Below, one piece after another: positions 7,284 to 16,509 of a DNA stretch of 64,000 nt. The stretch is from the NCBI GenBank assembly GCA_965212595.1, contig CBDBVE010000007.1, positions 558,001 to 622,000 of the forward strand. The letters run 5' to 3'. Source of the DNA: Poritiphilus sp965212595. Its GTDB lineage: Bacteria > Bacteroidota > Bacteroidia > Flavobacteriales > Flavobacteriaceae. Under the pieces are notes generated by a model. It searched no databases, was not told the origin of the DNA, and saw only the letters and a program-made list of their open reading frames with translations. Within the stretch, counting starts at the first letter, position 1. The number at the start of each line of letters is the position of its first letter. A program made the translations under genes and the position numbers.

Positions 7284-9923
7284 ATGAAAATACGAGAGAT
7301 AAATGCCATGCGAGGTCCCAATTACTGGTCGGTACGCCGTCACAAACTTATTGTTATGGTACTCGACCTGGAGGAAATGGAAGAACGCCCGACAAACAAA
7401 GTCGAAGGTTTTGAAGATCGGCTCAAGGAACTACTACCCAGTATGTATTCACATCGATGCTCAGAGGGTTGTGAAGGTGGTTTTTTTATGAGAGTGGCAG
7501 ACGGTACCTGGATGGGGCATGTTATTGAACATATTGCACTTGAAATCCAGACCCTGGCAGGAATGGACACTGGTTTTGGAAGAACCCGGGGGTATGGTGA
7601 AAAAGGAGTTTACCATGTGGTATTCTCCTATATTGAAGAAGACGTAGGTAGATACGCCGCCAAAGCTGCAGTGGATATTTGCGAAGCATTGATAGCAGGT
7701 GATGCATACGACCTTAGTGATGATATTCAGCGAATGCGAGAGTTACGGGAAGATCAGCGACTTGGGCCCAGTACAGGCTCTATTGTTGAAGAGGCCGAAA
7801 GCAGAGGGATTCCATGGATCAGGCTTAACAAATATTCGCTATGCCAATTAGGGTATGGCGCCAATCAAAAGAGAATCCAGGCCACTGTAACCAGTGAAAC
7901 CAGCAGTATAGGAGTAGAGTTGGCCTGCGATAAAGAAGATACCAAGTACTTGTTAGAACAGGCTGAAGTAGAGGTGCCCCGAGGGGATATTATTAGCAGG
8001 GAAAGAAGCCTCGAAGACGCTTGCCGCTATGTTGGCTACCCGCTAGTTATTAAACCTATTGATGGAAACCATGGGAGAGGCATTACTGTAGATATTAACA
8101 GCTATGAAGAAGCTCTCGAGGCATTTAAAGCTGCCAAAGAGGTATCAAGAAGGGTCATCGTGGAAAAATACATCACCGGAGAAGATTATAGGCTCCTGGT
8201 GATCAATCATACCTTAGTGGCCGCGGCCAAACGAACCCCAGCCCACGTCATAGGTGACGGCAAATCTACGATCAAAGAATTAGTAGAGCAGGTTAATAGC
8301 GATCCACGCAGGGGATATGGGCACGAAAAAGAACTTACTGCAATTACCATCAATGATCTTACAAAGACCATAATTGCCGACGCAGGATATACTGAAGACT
8401 CGGTGATCCCCGAAGGAGAGCGACTCATTTTAAAAGACACCGCCAATTTAAGTACCGGCGGAACGGCTGAGGATATTACAGACATCGTACACCCTGCCAA
8501 CGTCTCGATGGCCGAACGCATATCGAAAATTATCGATCTGGATATTTGCGGAATTGATGTGATGACGAGTGATATTAGCAAACCGCTTTCAGAGACCGGT
8601 GGAGCAGTATTAGAAGTCAACGCCGGACCAGGATTTAGGATGCACCTTGCCCCTACTACAGGACTTCCCAGAAATGTAGCAGCACCTGTGGTAGACAAGC
8701 TGTTTCCGATAAAAGGAGATACCGGAAGAATCCCAATAGTGGCCATCACCGGAACTAATGGGAAGACCACTACCAGTAGACTTATTGCCCATATTGCTAA
8801 AATGAAAGGGAACAGGGTTGGTTATACGACCAGTGATGGGGTTTATATACAAAATCGACTCTTAATGAAGGGCGATTGCACAGGGCCGGCAAGCGCCGAA
8901 TTTGTTTTGAAAGATCCCACTGTAAACTTTGCCGTATTGGAATGCGCCAGGGGCGGGCTACTTAGAGCCGGTCTGGGGTTCAAGAATTGCGATACAGCGA
9001 TAGTTACCAACGTGGCTGCCGATCATCTTGGTCTTAAGGGAATACACACAGTAGAGCAATTGGCCAGGGTTAAGGGCGTGGTACCTGAAACTGTCTTACC
9101 CGATGGTTACGCTATCCTCAATGCAGATGACGACCTTGTCTATGATATGCGCAGGAATATTGATTGCAATCTCGCTCTATTTTCAATGCAGGAGGACAAT
9201 CCGAGAATTCAGGCACTTCAGCGAAAAGGTGGGATAACTGCCGTTTACGAAAATGGGTATGTCACTTTGTGCAGAGGGGTATGGAAAATGCGTATCATGA
9301 AAGTAGAACATATTCCACTTACGTATGGTGGAAAGGCAACTTTTATGATTCAGAATGTACTACCAGCCATAATTGCGGCCAACATTCATGGTATCAGCAT
9401 TGAAGATACAAAGGCCGCCCTTGAAACCTTCGTACCGTCCGCTGCCCAAACTCCAGGTAGGCTAAACCTTTTCAAGTTTAGCAATTTCAATATTTTGCTA
9501 GACTACGCACATAACCCTGCAGGTATGAGGGCCCTGCAAAAGTTTACAGATAATCTTGATGCCACGGTCAAGGTTGGCATTATTGCAGGTATCGGAGATC
9601 GCCGTCTGGAAGACAACAATGAAATTGGAAGTATCGCTGCTGAAATGTTCGATGAAATTATTATTCGTCAAGACAAACATTTAAGAGGAAAATCTGAGGA
9701 AGAGCTTATTAAAATGCTCGATGATGGTATCAAAAAGAAAGATCCTAAAAAGAAGACAACAATTATCCCATCCGAAAAGGAAGCCATTACCCATGCCGTG
9801 GAAAAAGCGCAAAAAGGATCGCTTATTGTTCTTTGTAGCGATGTAGTACCAGACGCCCTGGAAATTGTAAAAAATCTTAAAGAAAGAGAAGCAAAAGGCG
9901 AATTAGCTGCAGCTGATAAGTAG
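7284..9923 (+). CDS. cphA: Cyanophycin synthetase
   Basis: ATP-dependent polymerase that builds the multi-L-arginyl-poly-L-aspartate storage polymer. The 879-residue length matches the family. It has the N-terminal cyanophycin-specific domain (residues 1-200, GTWMGHVIEHIALEIQ). An ATP-grasp domain follows (about 210-480; YPLVIKPIDGNHGRGI, VIVEKYITGEDYRLLV, VLEVNAGPG) and adds Asp. The Mur-ligase-like domain (about 485-870; P-loop GTNGKTTTSR at about 489, then ECARGGLLRAGLGF, VTNVAADHLGLKGI, LDYAHNPAGM) adds Arg. All catalytic motifs look intact. With cyanophycinase and isoaspartyl peptidase alongside, the cell appears able to make and fully recycle cyanophycin. Confidence 0.97.
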   Translation: MKIREINAMRGPNYWSVRRHKLIVMVLDLEEMEERPTNKVEGFEDRLKELLPSMYSHRCSEGCEGGFFMRVADGTWMGHVIEHIALEIQTLAGMDTGFGRTRGYGEKGVYHVVFSYIEEDVGRYAAKAAVDICEALIAGDAYDLSDDIQRMRELREDQRLGPSTGSIVEEAESRGIPWIRLNKYSLCQLGYGANQKRIQATVTSETSSIGVELACDKEDTKYLLEQAEVEVPRGDIISRERSLEDACRYVGYPLVIKPIDGNHGRGITVDINSYEEALEAFKAAKEVSRRVIVEKYITGEDYRLLVINHTLVAAAKRTPAHVIGDGKSTIKELVEQVNSDPRRGYGHEKELTAITINDLTKTIIADAGYTEDSVIPEGERLILKDTANLSTGGTAEDITDIVHPANVSMAERISKIIDLDICGIDVMTSDISKPLSETGGAVLEVNAGPGFRMHLAPTTGLPRNVAAPVVDKLFPIKGDTGRIPIVAITGTNGKTTTSRLIAHIAKMKGNRVGYTTSDGVYIQNRLLMKGDCTGPASAEFVLKDPTVNFAVLECARGGLLRAGLGFKNCDTAIVTNVAADHLGLKGIHTVEQLARVKGVVPETVLPDGYAILNADDDLVYDMRRNIDCNLALFSMQEDNPRIQALQRKGGITAVYENGYVTLCRGVWKMRIMKVEHIPLTYGGKATFMIQNVLPAIIAANIHGISIEDTKAALETFVPSAAQTPGRLNLFKFSNFNILLDYAHNPAGMRALQKFTDNLDATVKVGIIAGIGDRRLEDNNEIGSIAAEMFDEIIIRQDKHLRGKSEEELIKMLDDGIKKKDPKKKTTIIPSEKEAITHAVEKAQKGSLIVLCSDVVPDALEIVKNLKEREAKGELAAADK

Positions 9924-9968
9924 TAGTCTCAATATTCGATCTCGGTTAATAAGCCCCGTTATGACCAT

Positions 9969-11378
9969 ATGAACTATACCGAAAATACCTATTGGAACTT
10001 ATTCTCAGAGCAAAGAGAACATCAATTTAAAGTTGCAAACACATCAGCATCTGAGCGTATAAAAAAACTCAATACCCTACAGCGAGCATTGGAAAAGACC
10101 TACCGGGACAAAATCAGGAAGGCCTTATTCAAGGATTTCAGAAAACCAATTGTTGAAACAGATCTTACCGAAATCTATCAGGTAATTGGCGAAATAAAGC
10201 TTGCCAAAAGAAGTTTAAGGCTTTGGATGAAAAAAAAGCGCATCGAAACTCCTATAGCGCTCATTGGTACCACCTCATGGATACAATATGAACCCAAAGG
10301 GGTTTGCCTTATCATTTCGCCCTGGAATTTTCCTATTACCCTAACTTTAGGACCTTTAGTATCTGCTATTGCGGCCGGAAATACGGTGATTTTAAAACCT
10401 TCTGAAATGACTCCCCATACTTCTGCCGTTATGCAGGAAATGGTAGATGATATATTTCCTGATAATGAGGTAGCGTTGATCCAGGGAGAAGTAGAAGTAT
10501 CTCAGGAACTCCTAAAACTACCTTTTAATCATATATTCTTCACCGGTTCTCCTGCTGTCGGTAAAATAGTTATGGAAGCTGCTTCAAAACACCTGACCTC
10601 AGTAACATTAGAATTGGGTGGCAAATCTCCAACAATCGTTGATAGCACGGCTAACCTTAAAACCGCAGCCAAAAGAATTGCCTGGGGGAAATTTTTAAAT
10701 GGTGGGCAGATCTGTGTTTCTCCAGACTATGTGCTGGTCCATGAAAAAGTTAAGGACAAGCTTATCTCTGCACTAAAAGACAGGTTGCTGTCTTTTTATA
10801 CTGAAGATATTTCCAAATCCGAATCCTTTTCTCGCATTGTAAACAAAAAACACTATCAGCGCCTCCTTAATTATCTCGAAGATGCTAAGGATAAAGGCGG
10901 CAACTTCGTGTTTGGTGGTGATCACAAAGAGGACGAAAACTATATCGGTCCTACCATCATTTGCGACCTTCCCGAAAAGTCTTTATTACTTCAGGAAGAA
11001 ATATTCGGGCCTATACTCCCCATTATTTCATATAGCACTACCGAGGAAGCCATAAATTATATAAACAAAAGAGAAAATCCACTTGCGCTTTATCTTTATT
11101 CCAAAAGCAGGAAAACGGCAAACCAAATACTAAGAAATACCCGTGCTGGCAGCTCTGCAATAAATACCGACGTCCTACAATTTGCCAACCATCGCTTGCC
11201 TTTTGGAGGGGTTAACAACAGTGGAATTGGAAAAGGACACGGATTTTATGGCTTCAGAGCCTTCTCAAACGAACGTTCGGTCCTTAAACAGCATACTATC
11301 GGACTTATTGAGTTGCTTTTTCCTCCCTATACCGCTTTGACCCGTTGGCTCGCCAACTTTACGATTAAGTGGCTGTAA
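9969..11378 (+). CDS. NAD(P)-dependent aldehyde dehydrogenase
   Basis: Aldehyde dehydrogenase superfamily, 469 residues, close to the class 3 / fatty aldehyde type because it lacks the longer N-terminus. The motifs are PWNFPITLTLGPLVSAIAAG with NTVILKPSE (cofactor binding), FTGSPAVGKIVMEAASKHLT, the catalytic Glu in LELGGKSPTIVD, the nucleophilic Cys249 in NGGQICVSPDYVLV, and QEEIFGPILPI. The C-terminal tail is hydrophobic (LIELLFPPYTALTRWLANF) and may dock on a membrane, as in fatty aldehyde dehydrogenases. It begins 45 bases after cphA and may be co-transcribed with it. The substrate is unknown. Confidence 0.93.
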   Translation: MNYTENTYWNLFSEQREHQFKVANTSASERIKKLNTLQRALEKTYRDKIRKALFKDFRKPIVETDLTEIYQVIGEIKLAKRSLRLWMKKKRIETPIALIGTTSWIQYEPKGVCLIISPWNFPITLTLGPLVSAIAAGNTVILKPSEMTPHTSAVMQEMVDDIFPDNEVALIQGEVEVSQELLKLPFNHIFFTGSPAVGKIVMEAASKHLTSVTLELGGKSPTIVDSTANLKTAAKRIAWGKFLNGGQICVSPDYVLVHEKVKDKLISALKDRLLSFYTEDISKSESFSRIVNKKHYQRLLNYLEDAKDKGGNFVFGGDHKEDENYIGPTIICDLPEKSLLLQEEIFGPILPIISYSTTEEAINYINKRENPLALYLYSKSRKTANQILRNTRAGSSAINTDVLQFANHRLPFGGVNNSGIGKGHGFYGFRAFSNERSVLKQHTIGLIELLFPPYTALTRWLANFTIKWL

Positions 11379-11548
11379 AACAATACTTTAAATACCTAAA
11401 ACAGCTTTAATTAAAAGCCAAAACTGTAGCTATTTTTGCAGTTTGCTTAGCAAAATGTCGTATGAAGTAAGTCTTTTGGATTCGCCTAACCCGGGTCGCA
11501 TTAAAAATCCTTATTTTTAAGGGATAGCAACTAACTCTTTTAATTACT

Positions 11549-12229
11549 ATGAGTACCCTTACCAAGTATTGGTTTCTTGAGGGCTTCGATCTTTTTCGCA
11601 AATTGAGCATGCCAACTATGATGCGCTTGTGCGAGCTGCTTGAGATGGAAAATGTAGATAAGGGCGGGATCATAGGAATTGGAGAAAGAGACCCTAAGAA
11701 TATATTTTTCCTTAAAAAAGGGACTGTTAAGATTTTAGATATTTCAAATGACACCATAAAGTATATTGTTAAAAAGGGTAACCTCTTTGGTGAACTGGCA
11801 CTTTACGATGAAGAAGCCGCTTCACAAGAACAGGCCGTGGCCCTGGAAGACAGTATTATTTGCTATATAGACTCCGAAATGATGGAGGACCTTATGGGCA
11901 AGCACCGTTCATTGAAAAACGGTGTTTTAAAGATCTTCGGCCTGCGTATTAGAAGGCTTGAGAGAAGATTACAAGACCTCCTTTACAAAGACAGCTTAAC
12001 AAGGATCTCAGAATTTGTGACCTCCTATATTCAAGAATTTGGGGAGGAGGTAGAGGGACGAATGGTTGCAAAGAGTTTGCTATCGCATAAAGATATCGCG
12101 CACCTCACCAATACCTCCAGGCAAACTGTAAGTAATACCCTAAGTATACTTAGAAAGCGTGCTTTAATCGACTACAACATCAGGGAGATATCAATGCCAA
12201 TTTCCGAAACAACTATACATAAAAATTAA
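11549..12229 (+). CDS. Crp/Fnr-family transcriptional regulator
   Basis: 226 residues. Residues about 10-125 form a cyclic-nucleotide-binding-like beta barrel (IFFLKKGTVKILD, GNLFGELALYDEE). A dimer helix follows, then a C-terminal winged helix-turn-helix (LSHKDIAHLTNTSRQTVSNTL). No Fnr-type Cys cluster is seen, so it is not an obvious iron-sulfur oxygen sensor; the ligand is unknown. It is the first gene of a co-directional run reaching the antiporter at 17751 and is a plausible local regulator of it. Confidence 0.9.
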   Translation: MSTLTKYWFLEGFDLFRKLSMPTMMRLCELLEMENVDKGGIIGIGERDPKNIFFLKKGTVKILDISNDTIKYIVKKGNLFGELALYDEEAASQEQAVALEDSIICYIDSEMMEDLMGKHRSLKNGVLKIFGLRIRRLERRLQDLLYKDSLTRISEFVTSYIQEFGEEVEGRMVAKSLLSHKDIAHLTNTSRQTVSNTLSILRKRALIDYNIREISMPISETTIHKN

Positions 12230-12247
12230 TCTCAAAACTCAAAAAAT

Positions 12248-13006
12248 ATGTCAGAACAGCTTACAAAAATGACTGAACACCAGTGCTCTAACCCACCTGC
12301 TAAATACGATGATCTAAAAGTACTATTTCTGAATTGTACACTAAATAGAACGCCGGTTTTGTCTCATACCGAAGGACTAATTGGCGTTGCACAGCGTATT
12401 TTTGAAGCCAATGGGGTGGCCACAAAGGTGATACGGCCGGTTGACTATGAAATACCCGCAGGTTTAGGGTTAGACATGTCTAAAACCCCAGAATGGGAGA
12501 AAGACGAATGGCCAATGCTACAAAAAGAAGTAGATGCCTGTGATATTCTTATTTTATGTACCTCTGTTTGGTTGGGTGAGAAGTCCTCTGTCTGTAACCG
12601 GGTTCTGGAGAGAATGTATGGTTATACTCATCAGTTCAATGAAAAAGGACAGTATAGAGACTATGACAAAGTAGGTGCTACCCTGATCACTGGGAACGAA
12701 GACGGGGTTAAGCACTGTGCAATGAACATCTTGTTTTCTCTTTCACATATTGGGTATACGGTACCCCCACAGGCAGATGCCGGTTGGATGGGCGAAGCAG
12801 GACCCGGACCCTCCTATCGGGATGAAGGATCTGGGGGACCTGAGAATGATTTCACGAACAGAAACACCACTTTTCTTGTATGGAATTGCCTTCACCTCGC
12901 CAGAATGCTTAAAGACAATGGTGGTATTCCTGCACATGGAAACCAACCAGATGAATGGGAAGCTGGTTGTAAGGCAGGGTTTAATAGTCCTGAACACAAA
13001 AGATAA
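12248..13006 (+). CDS. Flavodoxin-like / NADPH-dependent FMN reductase family protein
   Basis: 252 residues with a flavodoxin-like fold. The strand KVLFLNCTLNRTPVLSHTEGL corresponds to the FMN phosphate-binding region, ILILCTSVWLGEKSSVCNRVLERM to the second FMN loop, and GATLITGNEDGVKHCAMNILFSLSHIGY to the third. Such proteins reduce quinones or other electron acceptors with flavin. It begins 18 bases after the Crp-type regulator, hence is likely co-transcribed. The exact substrate is not predictable. Confidence 0.82.
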   Translation: MSEQLTKMTEHQCSNPPAKYDDLKVLFLNCTLNRTPVLSHTEGLIGVAQRIFEANGVATKVIRPVDYEIPAGLGLDMSKTPEWEKDEWPMLQKEVDACDILILCTSVWLGEKSSVCNRVLERMYGYTHQFNEKGQYRDYDKVGATLITGNEDGVKHCAMNILFSLSHIGYTVPPQADAGWMGEAGPGPSYRDEGSGGPENDFTNRNTTFLVWNCLHLARMLKDNGGIPAHGNQPDEWEAGCKAGFNSPEHKR

Positions 13007-13051
13007 CGACTTGTAATGCACTAAGCGGCAAGTTTAAAAGCGTAATAACTT

Positions 13052-13816
13052 ATGAGATCTATTAGTGACCAGGCCATTAGGGAGATGCATCTGGCCGCAC
13101 AATATCTGGCTGCAGCCGGCAAAAGTTTTTTGGAGCATAAAGCAGACGATAGCCATACAAATCTGGCGTTCAATCAAAAAAAAGCTTCCCTTGAAACCTG
13201 GCCGATAGACCTCCAGGGGCTTAAACTTACATTTAATTATGAATCATTTTCTCTGGCTTGGCAAAGCGAAGAAAACGAGCTTTTATCGTTTCCTTTAGAT
13301 GGCAAATCGCATGAAGAAGTATTATCCTGGATTCGAAAAGGGACGACAAGCCTTGGAGTTCCAGAATCCTACCAGTTTGACCTCCACTACGATTTACCAT
13401 ATGCTCTTAAGCAGGAGTCGAGGTTTTCGAAACCTCCAAGTGACGATATAGTGGCCTTGCTCAACAATAGAAATCTGGTGCATAGTGCCCTGGAAACTTT
13501 GGTGAGCAAACAAAAGCTGGAGACCGGTATTAGAATCTGGCCTCATCATTTTGACAGTGGAGGTTATGAAGTTATTGGAGCAATTGGCATAGGCTTCGGA
13601 ATGGCTATTCCGGATACTGTTACAGACGACTTTTATCTCTATTGTAGTGGTTATAAAGGTCACGACAGTCTGGCAACCTCATCATTCAGACCACTTTCTA
13701 TGGGAAAATGGATAAATGATGGTTTCAAAGGAGCCGTGTTGCCCGTTACTGGACTGGATAACGACCAAGCTTTGGCCTTCTTTGAAGAAGCAATAGCAAA
13801 TTATATGAATGTATAG
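13052..13816 (+). CDS. Conserved hypothetical protein, possible distant DUF5996 relative
   Basis: 254 residues, soluble, no signal peptide or membrane segment. I do not firmly recognise it. The middle has GIRIWPHHFDSGGYEVIG and then IGFGMAIPDTVTDDFYLYCSGYKG, a pattern of His/Asp followed by a Gly-Phe-Gly strand that loosely recalls DUF5996. It sits in the operon-like run 46 bases after the flavodoxin gene and 87 bases before the Rieske-TPP gene, so a role in the same redox or stress pathway is inferred only from context. Confidence 0.75.
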   Translation: MRSISDQAIREMHLAAQYLAAAGKSFLEHKADDSHTNLAFNQKKASLETWPIDLQGLKLTFNYESFSLAWQSEENELLSFPLDGKSHEEVLSWIRKGTTSLGVPESYQFDLHYDLPYALKQESRFSKPPSDDIVALLNNRNLVHSALETLVSKQKLETGIRIWPHHFDSGGYEVIGAIGIGFGMAIPDTVTDDFYLYCSGYKGHDSLATSSFRPLSMGKWINDGFKGAVLPVTGLDNDQALAFFEEAIANYMNV

Positions 13817-13903
13817 CGAAGAAAAGGTCTATATGCAATACAATATTTCCGCTCCGCCTTCTTATAAAAATCAAATTCTATAACCTAATGAAACACTCCC
13901 AAA

Positions 13904-15853
13904 ATGGAAAAAAAACTTACATGGCACAAGGTACTCGATAGTAAAGAGGAGCTGCCCGAAGGGCGGGTTAAGACCGCTACCGTAAATCATAAAGGTATTT
14001 GTTTGACACATTTTGAGGGTAAGATCTCGGCGCTAGATAATAAGTGTCCGCATCAGGGAGGTCCTTTGGGAGAAGGGTCTATTGAGAATGGACTGCTGCG
14101 ATGCCCATGGCACGGGTGGGACTTTCACCCTTGTACGGGGAAACCGCCAGGTGGTTACGATGATGGTGTTCCCACTTTCGATGTAAAAGAAGAAAATGAC
14201 GGGATATATGTTGGCGTCCCGGAAGAGGAGGAACACGCTGCTACGCTATCCGATATTATGGTAGAAACTATGATCCATTGGGGGGTAACCAAGGTTTTCG
14301 GCATGGTAGGTCATTCTAATCTCGGATTTGCAGATGCCATGAAGCGGCAAGAGCAAAAAGGAAACCTTCAGTTCTTTGGCATTCGTCATGAAGGCGCAGC
14401 CGCATTCGCGGTTTCCGCTTATGGGAAACTGACAGGTAAACCGGCAGCCTGCTTTACTATTGCAGGTCCGGGTGCCACAAATTTGTATACCGGAATGTGG
14501 GATGCCAAAGTAGACAGAGCACCCTTCCTCGCATTAACCGGCCAGGTGGCTACTCAGGTTGTGGGTACCGGCAATTTCCAAGAGGTAGACCTGGTACAGG
14601 CCTTTAATACCGTTGCTGAGTTTAATCAAAGAGTGCAGCGTGATAGCCGGCACGCAGAATTGATGTCGCTTGCGGTAAAGCACGCCATCCTAAAGCGCGA
14701 TGTCTCTCACCTCACTTTTCCTGATGAAGTGCAAGATGTAAAGGCCAGTGAAGGAAGTAAGGCTCAGGGTCCTGAAAACAGAATAACACCCATGGAAATC
14801 GCGCCACCTCGGGAAGCCGTTGAAAAGGCCGTATCACTACTAAAAAGCGCTAAAAGGCCCCTAATTATCATGGGGCACGGGGCTCGGGCGCACAAAAAGG
14901 CTATAGTCGCCTTTGCCGAGCGCATCAAGGCCGCCGTGGCCACCACTTTTAAGGGTAAAGGACTTATAGCCGATGGTCACCCCCTTGGCTGTGGAGTCCT
15001 GGGCAGAAGTGGCACGCCGATCGCCTCCTGGTTTATGAATGAAACTGACCTCATCATCGTATTTGGAGCTTCGTTCTCTAATCATACTGGAATAACCCCT
15101 AAAAAGCCAACTATTCAGGTAGATTTCGACCCACTTGCGTTGAGCAAATTTCATCAAATAGATGCGGCCGTTTGGGGTGAAATTTCAAGAACTCTGGAGA
15201 TTTTTAGTGAAGAACTCCAAGGCCATACTGGTTTTACCGACCAAGTACCAGAAATTGCCGAACGTTGGGATATTTGGAAAGAGGAGAAAAAGAAACGCCT
15301 GACAGAGACCTCAGAAAAAGGGTTTAGCTCGATAGCTGTTTTTGAGGCCATGAACCAACTTGCTCCTAAAAATGCCGTAATGTGCGTGGATGTTGGAAAC
15401 AACGCTTACTCATTTGGGCGGTATTTTGAACCTCAGGAACACGACTTTTTAATGTCTGGTTATTTAGGATCCATTGGCTTTGCCTTACCGGCCGCCATGG
15501 GTGCCTGGGCTGCCGTGGGAAATAGTAGGCCAGTTGTAGCGGTAGCTGGAGATGGCGGACTCTGCCAATACCTCGCCGAAATAACAACCCTGGTGAAATA
15601 CAATATGCCTGTTAAGCTCATTGTGCTCAACAACTTTGAACTTGGCAAGATATCAAAAGAGCAAAGAGCTGGTGAGTTCGACGTTTGGCAAACCAGTTTG
15701 TCTAACCCAAACTTTGCAGAATACGCAATTTCTTGCGGCGCATGGGGTAAAAAGGCCGATTCGGAAAGCGAATTGCTGTCTGCAATGAAGGAATTATTTG
15801 AGTTAAAGGGTCCAGGAGTGCTTGAAATTATCACAGACGTGAGCCTAATCTAA
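13904..15853 (+). CDS. Rieske [2Fe-2S] domain fused to a thiamine-diphosphate-dependent enzyme
   Basis: 649 residues in two parts. Residues 1-105 are a Rieske ferredoxin-like domain with the full cluster signature (Cys48, His50, Cys67, His70 in CPHQGGPLGE and CPWHGWDF). Residues about 115-649 are a pyruvate oxidase / acetolactate synthase-type enzyme. It has the catalytic Glu in RHEGAAAFAVSAYG, a central domain (RPLIIMGHGARAHKKA), and the ThDP-Mg motif AVAGDGGLCQYL ending at VLNN. ThDP enzymes of this type decarboxylate or oxidise 2-keto acids; the fused Rieske domain suggests electron transfer to or from the active centre, an inference. Its stop overlaps the start of the channel gene by one base. 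Confidence 0.9.
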   Translation: MEKKLTWHKVLDSKEELPEGRVKTATVNHKGICLTHFEGKISALDNKCPHQGGPLGEGSIENGLLRCPWHGWDFHPCTGKPPGGYDDGVPTFDVKEENDGIYVGVPEEEEHAATLSDIMVETMIHWGVTKVFGMVGHSNLGFADAMKRQEQKGNLQFFGIRHEGAAAFAVSAYGKLTGKPAACFTIAGPGATNLYTGMWDAKVDRAPFLALTGQVATQVVGTGNFQEVDLVQAFNTVAEFNQRVQRDSRHAELMSLAVKHAILKRDVSHLTFPDEVQDVKASEGSKAQGPENRITPMEIAPPREAVEKAVSLLKSAKRPLIIMGHGARAHKKAIVAFAERIKAAVATTFKGKGLIADGHPLGCGVLGRSGTPIASWFMNETDLIIVFGASFSNHTGITPKKPTIQVDFDPLALSKFHQIDAAVWGEISRTLEIFSEELQGHTGFTDQVPEIAERWDIWKEEKKKRLTETSEKGFSSIAVFEAMNQLAPKNAVMCVDVGNNAYSFGRYFEPQEHDFLMSGYLGSIGFALPAAMGAWAAVGNSRPVVAVAGDGGLCQYLAEITTLVKYNMPVKLIVLNNFELGKISKEQRAGEFDVWQTSLSNPNFAEYAISCGAWGKKADSESELLSAMKELFELKGPGVLEIITDVSLI

Positions 15854-16506
15854 TGAGACTAGTAAAGGCAGAAATACTCTATAAATACAAATACCTAATC
15901 GCCCTGATCAGTGTTCTTAATTTTTTACTGACACCCTTGCACGCTTCCATAGGTGATGTAAATCCGGCTGTAGTGGTTGTAATTAATTACACGCTTGTCA
16001 TTCTGGCGAGTTCTTTGATCGCTTCAAGTTCAAACACTAGAATTAGATCTTATGTGCTCGGTAGTGTGGCTCTGATTTTCATTTGGATGGAATTTTCAAG
16101 TCCGCAATCAGAGATCATTAAGGTAATGCGACTGCTTTCGTCCCTGGTGCTTTTTATCTACTTCTGTATTCTTCTTTTAAACCAGTTAAAACAAATCGAC
16201 AAAATAAATCTCCAGTTCATTCTCGGACCTATATTGGGATTTATTTATTTAGGAATTATTGGTGGTATTTTATTTGAAGTTATACACTTTGCAGATCCTT
16301 CCTCTTTTCACTTAAGGAGTTATGTGTCTGGTTATATCTTCTACTATTTTAGTTTTATAAGCATTACAACCGTAGGCTATGGCGATGTTATTCCTCTTAC
16401 ACCTCAGGCCCAGTCGGTAACCCTGGTTATGAATATTGTCGGGCAATTTTATCTGGCCATTGTGATCGCCGTATTTGTTGGAAAATATATTAATGTAAAA
16501 GCATAA
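15853..16506 (+). CDS. Two-pore-type potassium channel protein
   Basis: 217 residues. Several hydrophobic helices precede the last two, between which lies the pore loop with selectivity filter SITTVGYGDVIPLT, the TVGYGD signature of K+ channels. No RCK/TrkA-N regulatory domain is present. The ATG overlaps the TAA of the Rieske-TPP gene (TAATG), and the antiporter gene begins 4 bases downstream, so translation is coupled. K+ flux together with the Na+/H+ antiporter points to ion or pH homeostasis. Confidence 0.88.
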   Translation: MRLVKAEILYKYKYLIALISVLNFLLTPLHASIGDVNPAVVVVINYTLVILASSLIASSSNTRIRSYVLGSVALIFIWMEFSSPQSEIIKVMRLLSSLVLFIYFCILLLNQLKQIDKINLQFILGPILGFIYLGIIGGILFEVIHFADPSSFHLRSYVSGYIFYYFSFISITTVGYGDVIPLTPQAQSVTLVMNIVGQFYLAIVIAVFVGKYINVKA

Positions 16507-16509
16507 ATT

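Noticed and set aside
8207..8770. 187-codon open frame on the minus strand inside cphA
   Set aside because: A shadow of the cphA coding frame; cphA motifs on the + strand are intact and no family is seen in the antisense product.
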